A stretch of DNA of 64,000 nt from Saccharothrix carnea (GTDB taxonomy: Bacteria; Actinomycetota; Actinomycetes; Mycobacteriales; Pseudonocardiaceae): positions 1-64,000 of the forward strand of contig NZ_PYAX01000010.1 in the NCBI RefSeq assembly GCF_003014735.1. The letters are read 5' to 3'. The number at the start of each line of letters is the position of its first letter. Within the stretch, counting starts at the first letter, position 1. The position numbers and the translations under genes were made by a program. Shown here in pieces: positions 42,422 through 50,947 of the stretch. The notes beneath the pieces are model-generated. The model saw nothing but the letters and a program-made list of their open reading frames with translations. It ran no database searches and was not told the DNA's origin.

Positions 42422-42841
42422 ATGGCTGAGTACGAGCACGAGCAGAGGATCCCGGTCGACGCGCGGGTGGTGTTCGACCTGGCCCGGGACGTGTCCGCGA
42501 TGGAGGCGTGGCTGCCGGACGGGCTGCAGGTCGAGCCGAGCGGCCCGGAGCGCGTCACCGGGCGGGTCTCGATGGGCGACGAGATCGACGAGGCCGAGGG
42601 CTACCTGGCCGCGGACGCCGAGCAGCGCAGGCTGGAGTGGGGCGACCTGGAGGGCGGCGGCTACTCGGGGTGGCTCCAGGTGGACGACGAAGGCCCCGGC
42701 CGCAGCCGCGTGGTGCTGCACCTGGACGTCGGCGGCGAGCACCAGGCGGCGCTCGGCGGCGAGGCGCACGAGATCACCGACGAGCACCTCGTGCAGGCAC
42801 TCGACCGGCTCGCGGCGCTGGCGACGCAGAGCGTTACGTGA
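42422..42841 (+). CDS. SRPBCC (START-like) family protein
   Basis: 139 residues with the helix-grip pattern: EHEQRIPVDARVVFDLARDVSAMEAWLPDG in pieces at the start, strands in the middle (SGWLQVDDEGPGRSRVVLHLDVGG) and a C-terminal helix (ITDEHLVQALDRLAALA). These proteins bind hydrophobic ligands or act as stress-related lipid binders; no ligand is implied here. Starts 30 bases after the kinase. Confidence 0.8.
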   Translation: MAEYEHEQRIPVDARVVFDLARDVSAMEAWLPDGLQVEPSGPERVTGRVSMGDEIDEAEGYLAADAEQRRLEWGDLEGGGYSGWLQVDDEGPGRSRVVLHLDVGGEHQAALGGEAHEITDEHLVQALDRLAALATQSVT

Positions 42842-42889
42842 CTGTTTTCACTGATCACCAGGTTTGAACGCGAAAAAGCGACACCTAGT

Positions 42890-42904
42890 GTGAACGCCGT
42901 TCAC
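42890..42904. promoter_or_regulatory. Palindromic operator candidate upstream of the MFS gene
   Basis: GTGAACGCCGTTCAC: perfect 6-base arms around a 3-base centre, with an additional TTGAACG half at 42874. It lies 50 bases before the MFS start, a good position for a TetR- or MarR-type repressor site. The repressor is unknown. Confidence 0.45.
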
Positions 42905-42954
42905 CTGGGCACGTCCGCAAGTCGAGGCCCCGGATCGTCTTCAAGGGAGCTTCG

Positions 42955-44247
42955 ATGTTCCGCGCTCTGCGCGGCCGCAACTACCGTCGCTGGGCCTTCG
43001 CCGACCTGATCTCGGTGACCGGTTCGTGGATGCAGTTGATCGGTCTCAACTGGGTCGTGCTGGAGAGCACCGGCTCCGCCACCTCGGTCGGCCTCTCCGT
43101 GCTGCTGGGCACGCTGCCGTCCGTGCTGCTGGGTCCGTGGGCGGGCTCGCTCGCCGACCGGCTGCCGGTGCACCGGATCATCCTGGCCTGCCAGGCGCTG
43201 CACGCCGTGCTGGCCGCGTTGCTGGCGCTCGTGGTGTGGCGGGGAGCGCCGATCACGGTGGTGTTCGCGCTGACGTTCGCCTCCGGCCTGGTGACCGTGT
43301 TCGACGGTCCCGCGCTGGGCCGGTTCGGCGGGCAGGTGGTGTCCCGGGAAGACCTGGGCAACGCGGTCGCGCTCGGCTCGGTGCTCAGCTCCACCGGCCG
43401 CATCCTGGGCATGAGCAGCGCCGCGGTGCTCGCCGCCGCGCTCGGCTCGCCCGCCCTGTTCCTGATCAACTCGGTGAGCTTCCTGGCGGTCATGGCCGCG
43501 GTGCTCCTGATCCGCCGCGACGAGCTGCACCCGTTGGAGCGCAGCCCGGTCGACCGGGTCGGCGTGGCCGCCGGTCTGCGGTACGTCGCGGCCAGCGGGC
43601 GGCTGGTCCTGCTGTTCGCGCTCGGCTTCACGCTGTCCAGCCTGGGCCGCAACTACCAGGTCACGATGGCCGCGATGAGTCCGGACGCGACCGTGTACGG
43701 CGTGCTGTCGACGGTGTTCGCGATCGGCACCGTGCTGGGCGGCCTGGCCGCGGCGGCGCGCAAGGTGCTGACCGTGCGGCTGCTGCTCGTGGTCGCCTGC
43801 GCGACCAGCCTGCTCCAGGTGACCAGCGGGCTGGTGCCGGGCATGCTCGGGTTTGCCGTCGTGCTGCTGCCGATCGCGGCGGGCGCGGTCGTCATCGACA
43901 CCACGATGAGCACGCGGATCCAGCTCGACACCGCGGACGGCATGCGCGGACGCCTGCTGGCGGTCAACTCGGCCGTCGGCGCCGCGGCGGGCGCGGTGGG
44001 CGCACCGCTGCTCGGCTGGCTGTGCGAGCACGTCGGTGCCCCGGAGACGCTGGTGCTCGCGGGCGCGTTGACGCTGATCATGACCGTGTTCGCCGCCTCG
44101 GTGCTGGCCACGCCGCCGCACCGCCGGACCGCGCTGGCGCACCGCGTGCTGCGCAGGCCGCACCCGGTCGCACCGCCCGCCGGTCACCCGCACGGACCAG
44201 TGCGTCCCGCGAAACGCGCCAGGCGGCGTACGCGCGTCCGGGTGTAG
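42955..44247 (+). CDS. MFS transporter (EntS/MFS_3-like exporter)
   Basis: 430 residues with about 12 hydrophobic segments. N-terminal FRALRGRNYRRWAFADLISVTGSWMQLIGLNWVVL when read in pieces, and LPSVLLGPWAGSLADRLPVHRI (the loop 2-3 motif), are typical of the MFS_3 group that includes the enterobactin exporter EntS. The last 35 residues are basic and cytoplasmic. Substrate unknown; siderophore export is conceivable but the gene is 10 kb from the siderophore operon and has no iron box. Confidence 0.88.
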   Translation: MFRALRGRNYRRWAFADLISVTGSWMQLIGLNWVVLESTGSATSVGLSVLLGTLPSVLLGPWAGSLADRLPVHRIILACQALHAVLAALLALVVWRGAPITVVFALTFASGLVTVFDGPALGRFGGQVVSREDLGNAVALGSVLSSTGRILGMSSAAVLAAALGSPALFLINSVSFLAVMAAVLLIRRDELHPLERSPVDRVGVAAGLRYVAASGRLVLLFALGFTLSSLGRNYQVTMAAMSPDATVYGVLSTVFAIGTVLGGLAAAARKVLTVRLLLVVACATSLLQVTSGLVPGMLGFAVVLLPIAAGAVVIDTTMSTRIQLDTADGMRGRLLAVNSAVGAAAGAVGAPLLGWLCEHVGAPETLVLAGALTLIMTVFAASVLATPPHRRTALAHRVLRRPHPVAPPAGHPHGPVRPAKRARRRTRVRV

Positions 44248-44256
44248 CCGGACGCG
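44233..44256 (+). terminator. Hairpin at the end of the MFS gene
   Basis: 9-bp stem CGCGTCCGG/CCGGACGCG with a 6-base loop that contains the TAG stop codon. No T run. A plausible but weak terminator. Confidence 0.45.
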
Positions 44257-44349
44257 TCCGTAGGGCGGCACGCACTGCGCCGGTCAGATGCACTGCGTAA
44301 TCGCCCATTCACAGATCGCCGGACGCACCGTTAGAGTCACTCGTGTTCC

Positions 44350-44363
44350 TGGGAGCGCTCCCA
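44350..44363. promoter_or_regulatory. CebR-type cellobiose-repressor box
   Basis: TGGGAGCGCTCCCA is a perfect 14-base palindrome identical to the operator of the LacI-family repressor CebR in streptomycetes, which releases DNA on binding cellobiose. It lies 25 bases before the LPMO start, around the expected promoter. No cebR gene is in the window. Confidence 0.9.
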
Positions 44364-44388
44364 GAACCTCAACGAGGAGGTGAACGAC

Positions 44389-45522
44389 GTGACGGCCCGA
44401 CGATGGATCGCACTGGGCTCAGCCGGTGTGGCAGCCCTGCTCATCGCGACGCTCGTGAACGTGATCAGCCCGACCGCGGCGTCCGCACACGGCGCCATGA
44501 TGACCCCCGGCAGCCGGACCTTCCTGTGCTGGAAGGACGGGATGAGCCCGCAGGGCAACATCCAACCGCAGAACCCGGCCTGCTCGGCCGCGGTCGCCGC
44601 GGGCGGCACCAACGCGCTCTACAACTGGTTCGGCGTGCTGCGTTCCGACGGCGCAGGCCGCACCAGCGGCTTCATCCCGGACGGCAAGCTGTGCAGCGGC
44701 GGCAACCCGACGTTCTCCGGGTTCGACATCGCGCGCAACGACTACCCGGTGACCCACCTCACCGCGGGCGCGAACTTCAACTTCACCTACAACAAGTGGG
44801 CCGCGCACCCCGGCACGTTCCACCTGTTCATCACCAAGGACAGCTGGAGCCCGACCCGGCCGCTGGCGTGGAGCGACCTGGAGAGCACGCCGTTCCACAG
44901 CGTGACCAACCCGCCGAACAGCGGTGCGGTCGGCTCGGTCGAGGGCAAGTACTACTGGAACGCGAACCTGCCCACCGGCAAGTCCGGTCGCCACATCATC
45001 TACTCGGTGTGGACCCGCTCGGACAGCACCGAGACGTTCTACAACTGCTCCGACGTCGTGTTCGACGGCGGCAACGGCCAGGAGACCGGCGTCGGCAACG
45101 GCGGTGGGACGACCACCACCACGACGACGACCACCACCACCAGCACGTCGACCAGCACCTCGACGACCACCACGACCCCGACCAGCACCACCACCACGAC
45201 GCCGAACAACCCGGGCGACGCGAACTGCATGGCGATCTACAAGATCAGCAGCGCGTGGTCGGGTGGCTTCCAGGCGGAGGTCGAGATCATGAACCACAGC
45301 AAGAGCGCGTACAACGGCTGGACCGCCACCTGGACGTGGGGCGGCAACCAGTCGATCACCAGCTTGTGGAGCGGCGTCAAGTCCGGCTCCGGCCAGCAGG
45401 TGACCGTGAAGAACGCCGCGTGGAACGGCTCGGTGGCACCGGAGACCTCGGTGAAGTTCGGCTTCACGGCCAACTTCTCCGGCACCAACTCCCTGCCCAC
45501 CGTGACCTGCACCAGCCCCTGA
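44389..45522 (+). CDS. AA10 lytic polysaccharide monooxygenase with CBM2
   Basis: 377 residues, secreted. Signal peptide 1-33 ends at ASA, so mature enzyme begins at His34, the first copper ligand; the second histidine-brace residue is His140 (KWAAHPGTFHLF) and the axial Phe is near 225 (SDVVF). A Thr/Ser-rich linker (about 241-272) connects to a C-terminal CBM2 (about 278-377) that should bind cellulose or chitin. It oxidatively cleaves crystalline polysaccharide. GTG 44389 sits 8 bases after GAGGAGG, better than GTG 44380. The CebR box suggests a cellulose role. Confidence 0.95.
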   Translation: MTARRWIALGSAGVAALLIATLVNVISPTAASAHGAMMTPGSRTFLCWKDGMSPQGNIQPQNPACSAAVAAGGTNALYNWFGVLRSDGAGRTSGFIPDGKLCSGGNPTFSGFDIARNDYPVTHLTAGANFNFTYNKWAAHPGTFHLFITKDSWSPTRPLAWSDLESTPFHSVTNPPNSGAVGSVEGKYYWNANLPTGKSGRHIIYSVWTRSDSTETFYNCSDVVFDGGNGQETGVGNGGGTTTTTTTTTTTSTSTSTSTTTTTPTSTTTTTPNNPGDANCMAIYKISSAWSGGFQAEVEIMNHSKSAYNGWTATWTWGGNQSITSLWSGVKSGSGQQVTVKNAAWNGSVAPETSVKFGFTANFSGTNSLPTVTCTSP

Positions 45523-45545
45523 TCCGAGCTGGTAGCGGCTGGTAG

Positions 45546-46976
45546 CTAGTCGAGGCGGAACCCGAACGGGAGCTCCAGCCGGTGCCGGGCGAGCAGCCCG
45601 GTGTCGGCCAGGAGCTCCCGCGTCGGTCCGTCCGCCACCACGACACCGCCGTCGATCAGGACGCTGCGGGGGCACAACTGCAACGCGTACGGCAGGTCGT
45701 GGGTGACCATCAGCATGGTCCGGTCCAACCCGAGCAACACCTCGGCCAGCTCTCGGCGGGCCACCGGTTCCAGGTTCGCCGAGGGCTCGTCGAGCACCAG
45801 GATCTCCGGGTCGCACGCCAGCACGGTGGCCAGCGCGACGCGGCGGCGCTGACCACCGGACAGGTGCAGCGGCGACCGGTCCGCGAACTCCGCCATGCCG
45901 ACCGCGGCCAGCGCCCGGTCCACCCGCTCGTCCAGCTCCGCGCCGCGCAGCCCGAAGTTCGCCGGGCCGAACGCCACGTCCTGCCGCGCGGTGGGCAGGA
46001 ACAGCTGGTCGTCGGGGTCCTGGAAGACCACGCCGACCCGGCGCCGGATCTCCTTGAGGTTCGCCTTCTCCACCGGCAGCCCGGCCACCTCGACCCGGCC
46101 GGAACCACCACCGAGCACGCCGTTGAGGTGCAGCGCGAACGTCGTCTTGCCCGCGCCGTTCGGTCCCAGCACGGCGACGCGCTCACCGCGTTCGACCCGC
46201 AGGTTCACCCCGTAGAGGGCCTGGTGGCCGTCCGGGTAGGCGTACGCCAGCCGCTCCACCACCAACGCGGGCGCGGACCGCCGGGGCTCGACCGCCGCGT
46301 CGCCACCGGCGCCGTCCGGCATCCGGCCCGTCCAGCCTCGCGACACCATCGCCAGGTGCACCCTCTCGCCGCGTTCATAGGACCGGATGAACAGGCTGCC
46401 GATACCGCGCGCGGTGGCGCCGAGCTGCCAGAACAGCCGGGGGTCGTCACCGCGGGAGATCCGGGCCACCCGCATCCGCCTGGCCTCGCCGACGATCACC
46501 TCGGCGTAGCGCAGCATCAGCGTCGCGATGGTGACCAGCACCGATGGCATCCGCAGCCGCTGCAGCCCGAGCAGCAGGTCCTGCGGCGCGGTGGTGGCGG
46601 CCAGCGTCAACGACGTCAGCAGGCCGAGCGTGCCCTTGGCCAGGATGTTCCACCCGGCCAGCGCGCCCTCCTCCGAGACGGACACGCCCAGCACGTCCAC
46701 CCGGTCGCCACCGCCGGTGAACGGCAGCAGCACGGCCAGCAGCACGAACGGCAGCTCGATCACCGACCGCGCGGCGAACCAGCGCACCGGGACGCGGGCC
46801 ACCGCCCAGACCGCGGTCAGCGCGAGCAGGTACGCGCCGAACGCCCAGAACGCCTCGCGCGGCGTGGCCACCACGCACAGCACCCCCACCACCGTGGCGA
46901 CGATCTTCGTCTGCGGTGCGAGGCGGTGCACCGGCGAGTCGCCCGGCCGGTGCAGGAAACCGTGGCCCGCGCTCAC
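45546..46976 (-). CDS. CbiQ-CbiO fusion: ECF transporter T component plus ATPase
   Basis: 476 residues in one frame. Residues 1-220 are a CbiQ/EcfT membrane protein (about five hydrophobic segments; coupling motif ARISRGDDP and SRGWTGRMP). After a 20-residue hinge, residues 237-476 are a CbiO ATPase: Walker A GPNGAGKTT at 271-279, Q-loop FQDPDDQLF, signature LSGGQRRR, and Walker B ILVLDEPSA. Usually these are two genes. GTG 46976 overlaps the CbiN-like stop (GTGA). It drives Ni or Co uptake with CbiM. A separate internal start for the ATPase cannot be excluded. Confidence 0.9.
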   Translation of the reverse strand: MSAGHGFLHRPGDSPVHRLAPQTKIVATVVGVLCVVATPREAFWAFGAYLLALTAVWAVARVPVRWFAARSVIELPFVLLAVLLPFTGGGDRVDVLGVSVSEEGALAGWNILAKGTLGLLTSLTLAATTAPQDLLLGLQRLRMPSVLVTIATLMLRYAEVIVGEARRMRVARISRGDDPRLFWQLGATARGIGSLFIRSYERGERVHLAMVSRGWTGRMPDGAGGDAAVEPRRSAPALVVERLAYAYPDGHQALYGVNLRVERGERVAVLGPNGAGKTTFALHLNGVLGGGSGRVEVAGLPVEKANLKEIRRRVGVVFQDPDDQLFLPTARQDVAFGPANFGLRGAELDERVDRALAAVGMAEFADRSPLHLSGGQRRRVALATVLACDPEILVLDEPSANLEPVARRELAEVLLGLDRTMLMVTHDLPYALQLCPRSVLIDGGVVVADGPTRELLADTGLLARHRLELPFGFRLD

Positions 46977-47293
46977 CCCACTTCGGACTTCACGTCGGAC
47001 TTCACGTCGGCCCGCGTGTCGGGGCGCTTGCGCAGCAGCCAGAACAGCCCGCCCGCGACGGCCAGCGTGAGCACCACGCCCAGGACGCCCGCGAGCCCGG
47101 TGAACCGGTCGTCGCCGCCCAGCGCGTAGTCGGCCAGCGGCCACTCGCCCAGCGGGTGCTCCCGCGCGTGCTCGGCGATGCCGTGCTCCTCGGTGACGTG
47201 GTCCAGCCCGTCCGGGTTCGAGTCGGCGAAGTAGGACACCACACCGGCCAGCAGCAGGCTGACCACCGCGAACCCCAGGAAGAAGCGCTTCAC
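46973..47293 (-). CDS. PDGLE/CbiN-like small membrane subunit
   Basis: 106 residues from GTG 47293. Two hydrophobic helices (about 4-24 FFLGFAVVSLLLAGVVSYF and 68-90 LAGVLGVVLTLAVAGGLFWLL) flank an extracytoplasmic loop containing SNPDGLDHVTEEHG, the PDGLE-type motif of auxiliary subunits in Ni/Co ECF transporters. The C-terminal tail is basic and acidic (ADVKSDVKSEVG). The gene overlaps cbiM and cbiQO on its two sides. Confidence 0.85.
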   Translation of the reverse strand: MKRFFLGFAVVSLLLAGVVSYFADSNPDGLDHVTEEHGIAEHAREHPLGEWPLADYALGGDDRFTGLAGVLGVVLTLAVAGGLFWLLRKRPDTRADVKSDVKSEVG

Positions 47294-47961
47294 GCCCTCA
47301 ACTCCAGCTTCTGCGGCACGCCGCGCAGCAGGTACACCAGGTCGGGCCGGGCCGCCGCGACCGCCGTCACGGTGACCGCGGTGATCAGGCCCTCGCCGAT
47401 GCCGATCAGCACGTGCACGCCGAGCACCGCGGCGGCGACCGTGCCGAACGCGACACCGCCCTGGCCGCCGATGGCGTACTCCAGCACGAAGCCGAACGAC
47501 GCGAGCACCGTGTTGACCAGCGCGGACACGAACGCCACCACGGCCAGGCCGCCCTTGTTGCGCGCGGCGAGCCTGCGCAGCGCCACCGCGGTCAGGTAGC
47601 CGACCGCCGTGCCGACCAGCGCCATGTTGGTGACGTTCGCGCCGAGCGCGGTGACGCCGCCATCGGCGAAGAACAGGGACTGGACGACCAGCACGATCGT
47701 CACGCACAGCGCGCCGACCCACGGCCCGACCAGGATGGCGGCGAGGGCGCCGCCGAGCAGGTGCCCGCTCACGCCGGGCAGCACCGGGAAGTTCAGCATC
47801 TGGGCGGCGAACACGAACGCCGCCACCAGGCCGGCCATCGGCGCGGTCCGGTCGTCGAGGTCGCCGCGCGCCTTGGCCAGCGCCACGCCGACGCCCGCCA
47901 CGGCCACCGCGACGAACAGCAGCGAGGTCGGGGCGTTCAGCAGGCCGTCGCTCATGTGCAT
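47290..47961 (-). CDS. cbiM: CbiM, substrate-binding membrane subunit of Ni/Co ECF transporter
   Basis: 223 residues, about seven helices. The start at ATG 47961 puts the N-terminus as Met-His-Met-Ser-Asp-Gly, the metal-binding MHxxDG-type end required in this family, although the reading frame is open further upstream. GGALAAILVGPWVGALCVTIVLVVQ and TNMALVGTAVGYL (in pieces) are typical. First gene of cbiM-cbiN-cbiQO. Confidence 0.92.
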   Translation of the reverse strand: MHMSDGLLNAPTSLLFVAVAVAGVGVALAKARGDLDDRTAPMAGLVAAFVFAAQMLNFPVLPGVSGHLLGGALAAILVGPWVGALCVTIVLVVQSLFFADGGVTALGANVTNMALVGTAVGYLTAVALRRLAARNKGGLAVVAFVSALVNTVLASFGFVLEYAIGGQGGVAFGTVAAAVLGVHVLIGIGEGLITAVTVTAVAAARPDLVYLLRGVPQKLELRA

Positions 47962-47993
47962 TGCCACCGGTTCGGACACGCGCACCACGCTAG

Positions 47994-48010
47994 TTGCAAG
48001 TAGTCCGCAA
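47994..48010. promoter_or_regulatory. Candidate Nur (nickel-responsive Fur-family) box
   Basis: On the cbiM strand the bases read TTGCGG-ACTAC-TTGCAA, against the published Nur pattern tTGCaa-N5-ttGCAA. Spacing is exact and 10 of 12 half-site bases match. It lies about 33 bases upstream of the cbiM start, overlapping the expected promoter. Supports nickel over cobalt as substrate, but needs testing. Confidence 0.55.
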
Positions 48011-48039
48011 TGGCCAGCGCACTGCAACAACGATTCCGA

Positions 48040-48324
48040 TCAGACCACGGGGTGAACCTCGCCGGCCGGGACCGGGGGCGTGAGCAGGCCGAGGTTGTCC
48101 GGGGTCGGCGGGAGCCAGGCGAAGTCGAGGTCGTCGACCCGCGGCGGCAGGTAGGAGGACTCGGCCACCCACAGGTCGGTGAACCCCACCCCGCCCTCGG
48201 GATCCGGGTTCGGACCGGGCGCCGCCGCACGCAGGTGGATCGTGGTCGGAACCCGGTGGCCACGCGGGCCCGACCACCCGGGCCGGTCGCCGCGGTGGCC
48301 CGCCTGACCAGGGCGATCGGGCAC
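48040..48324 (-). CDS. Small hypothetical protein
   Basis: About 94 residues from GTG 48324 (an earlier GTG lies at 48348). The last 60 residues read like real protein (GGVGFTDLWVAESSYLPPRVDD, FAWLPPTPDNLGLL), acidic and aromatic, unlike the Arg-rich shadows of antisense frames; the first 30 residues are less convincing. Divergent from the helicase gene with only about 40 bases between starts. No family recognised. Confidence 0.4.
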   Translation of the reverse strand: MPDRPGQAGHRGDRPGWSGPRGHRVPTTIHLRAAAPGPNPDPEGGVGFTDLWVAESSYLPPRVDDLDFAWLPPTPDNLGLLTPPVPAGEVHPVV

Positions 48325-48363
48325 GCGCTGGTCGCGGTGCGTTGCCACTATGCTCAGCCCGCG

Positions 48364-50847
48364 ATGACTCTCACCGACCGCCTGCCGGCCACCCCCGACC
48401 CCGACGCCCTCTACGACACCTTCGCCGAGTGGGCGCAGGACCGGGGGCTGTCGCTGTACCCGGCGCAGCAGGAGGCGTTGATCGAGATCGTCTCCGGCTC
48501 GAACGTCATCCTCAGCACGCCCACCGGCTCGGGCAAGTCGCTGGTCGCCATCGGCGCGCACTTCGCCGCCATGGCCGAGGGCAAGCGCACCTTCTACACC
48601 GCGCCCATCAAGGCCCTGGTGTCGGAGAAGTTCTTCGCGCTGATCGAGACGTTCGGCGCGGAGAACGTCGGCATGATGACCGGCGACGCCAGCGTCAACG
48701 AGACCGCCCCGATCATCTGCTGCACGGCCGAGATCCTGGCCAACATCGCGCTGCGCGACGGCACGCGGGCCGACGTCGGCCAGGTCGTCATGGACGAGTT
48801 CCACTTCTACTCCGAGCCCGACCGGGGCTGGGCGTGGCAGGTGCCGCTGATCGAGCTGCCGCAGGCCCAGTTCCTGCTCATGTCGGCGACCCTGGGCGAC
48901 GTCACGTTCTTCGAGAAGGACCTGACCCGGCGCACCGGCCGCACGACGAGCGTGGTGCGTTCCGCCGAACGCCCCGTGCCGCTGAACTTCCAGTACGTCA
49001 CCACCCCGCTGCACGAGACGATCGAAGAGCTCCTGCACGGCCGCGAGGCACCGATCTACGTCGTGCACTTCACCCAGGCCTCCGCCCTGGAACGCGCCCA
49101 GTCGCTGATGAGCGTCAACGTCGCCACCCGCGCCGAGAAGGACGCCATCGCGGCCATGATCGGCCGGTTCCGATTCACGTCCGGATTTGGCAAGACACTG
49201 TCCCGCCTGGTCCGGCACGGTATCGGTGTGCATCACGCGGGCATGTTGCCGAAGTACCGGCGCTTGGTTGAGCAGCTGGCCCAGGCCGGTCTGCTCAAGG
49301 TCATCTGCGGCACGGACACCCTGGGTGTCGGCATCAACGTGCCCATCCGCACGGTCGTGTTCACCGCCCTGTCGAAGTACGACGGCCAGCGCACCCGCCA
49401 CCTCAAGGCGCGCGAGTTCCACCAGATCGCGGGACGGGCGGGTCGCGCGGGCTACGACACCGTCGGCACGGTCGTGGTGCAGGCACCCGACCACGTGGTG
49501 GAGAACGAGAAGGCGCTGGCCAAGGCGGGCGACGACCCGAAGAAGCGGCGCAAGGTGGTGCGCAAGAAGGCACCCGAGGGTTTCGTGTCGTGGAGCGACC
49601 AGACCTTCGAACGGCTCAAGAACGCCGAGCCGGAGCCGCTGACGTCGAGCTTCCAGGTCAGCCACGCCATGCTGCTCAACGTCATCGGCAGGCCCGGTGA
49701 CGCGTTCGGCGCGATGCGGCACCTGCTGGAGGACAACCACGAGGACCGGCCCGCGCAGCGCAGGCACATCCTGCGGGCGATCCAGATGTACCGGGGCCTG
49801 CTCGCGGCGGGTGTGGTGGAGCGGCAGGGCGGCGAGATCCGGCTCACCGTCGACCTGCAGGTGAACTTCGCGCTCAACCAGCCGCTGTCGCCGTTCGCGC
49901 TGGCCGCGATCGAGCTGCTGGACCGCGAGTCGCCGTCGTACGCGCTGGACGTGCTGTCGGTGGTCGAGTCCACTCTGGACGATCCGCGCCAGGTGCTGTC
50001 CGCGCAGGAGCACAAGGCGCGCGGCGAGGCCATCGGCGCGATGAAGTCCGAGGGCATCGAGTACGACCAGCGGATGGAGCTGCTGGAGGAGGTGACGTAC
50101 CCGAAGCCGCTCGCCGAGCTGCTGGAGGCCGCGTTCACCACCTACCGGCGCGGGCACCCGTGGGTCGCCGACCACCACCTGTCGCCGAAGTCCGTGGTGC
50201 GGGACATGTTCGAGCGGGCGATGACGTTCGCCGAGTACGTCTCCCACTACCAGCTGGCCCGCTCGGAGGGCCTGGTGCTGCGGTACCTGGCCGACGCGTA
50301 CAAGGCGCTGCGGCAGACCGTGCCGGAGGACGCCAAGACCGAGGAGCTCAGCGACCTGCAGGAGTGGCTGGGCGAGCTGGTCCGCCAGGTCGACTCCAGC
50401 CTGCTCGACGAGTGGGAGAAGCTGCGCAACCCCTCCGAAGAGGGGGTGGAAGCCTCGATCGACGACACGCCTCCGGCCGTCACGGGCAACGTGCGCGCGT
50501 TCCGGGTGCTGGTGCGCAACGCGCTGTTCCGCCGGGTGGAGCTGGCGGCGCGGCGCAACTACTACGAACTCGGCCAGTTGGACGGCGACGCGGGCTGGTC
50601 CGCCGAGGACTGGCAGGACGCGCTGGAGCCGTACTTCGAGGAGCACGACGAGATCGGCATGGGCCCGGACGCGCGCGGCCCGGCGCTGCTGGTGATCACC
50701 GAGGAACCGGGGCTGTGGCGGGTCCGCCAGATCCTGGACGACCCGGCGAAGGACCACGACTGGGGCTTCACCGCCGAGGTCGACCTGGCCGAGTCCGACG
50801 AGGTCGGCACGGCCGCCGTGCGGATCACCGAAGTCGGCAGGCTGTAG
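48364..50847 (+). CDS. Ski2-like DEAD/DEAH-box RNA helicase (DUF3516 type)
   Basis: 827 residues. Motif I LSTPTGSGKSLVA (about 47-58), motif II DEFH in QVVMDEFHFYS, motif III MSATLGD, motif V GTDTLGVGINVPI and motif VI HQIAGRAGRAGYDT. The C-terminal 350 residues are the helical region called DUF3516 in actinobacteria. Related to Ski2/Mtr4/Brr2, so an RNA-processing role is likely. ATG 48364, monocistronic as far as can be seen. Confidence 0.92.
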   Translation: MTLTDRLPATPDPDALYDTFAEWAQDRGLSLYPAQQEALIEIVSGSNVILSTPTGSGKSLVAIGAHFAAMAEGKRTFYTAPIKALVSEKFFALIETFGAENVGMMTGDASVNETAPIICCTAEILANIALRDGTRADVGQVVMDEFHFYSEPDRGWAWQVPLIELPQAQFLLMSATLGDVTFFEKDLTRRTGRTTSVVRSAERPVPLNFQYVTTPLHETIEELLHGREAPIYVVHFTQASALERAQSLMSVNVATRAEKDAIAAMIGRFRFTSGFGKTLSRLVRHGIGVHHAGMLPKYRRLVEQLAQAGLLKVICGTDTLGVGINVPIRTVVFTALSKYDGQRTRHLKAREFHQIAGRAGRAGYDTVGTVVVQAPDHVVENEKALAKAGDDPKKRRKVVRKKAPEGFVSWSDQTFERLKNAEPEPLTSSFQVSHAMLLNVIGRPGDAFGAMRHLLEDNHEDRPAQRRHILRAIQMYRGLLAAGVVERQGGEIRLTVDLQVNFALNQPLSPFALAAIELLDRESPSYALDVLSVVESTLDDPRQVLSAQEHKARGEAIGAMKSEGIEYDQRMELLEEVTYPKPLAELLEAAFTTYRRGHPWVADHHLSPKSVVRDMFERAMTFAEYVSHYQLARSEGLVLRYLADAYKALRQTVPEDAKTEELSDLQEWLGELVRQVDSSLLDEWEKLRNPSEEGVEASIDDTPPAVTGNVRAFRVLVRNALFRRVELAARRNYYELGQLDGDAGWSAEDWQDALEPYFEEHDEIGMGPDARGPALLVITEEPGLWRVRQILDDPAKDHDWGFTAEVDLAESDEVGTAAVRITEVGRL

Positions 50848-50947
50848 CGCGGCCCATCCGGTAGTACTCCGGTCCTGACCGGGGTACGAGCACGTCAACG
50901 TCGGGACAGAGCGGAGGCGGTTCACCCTGTCGCAGGACGAGTTCGGC

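Noticed and set aside
42955..44247. MFS gene as the siderophore exporter
   Set aside because: It is about 10 kb from the operon, on the far side of unrelated genes, and has a different operator and no iron box.
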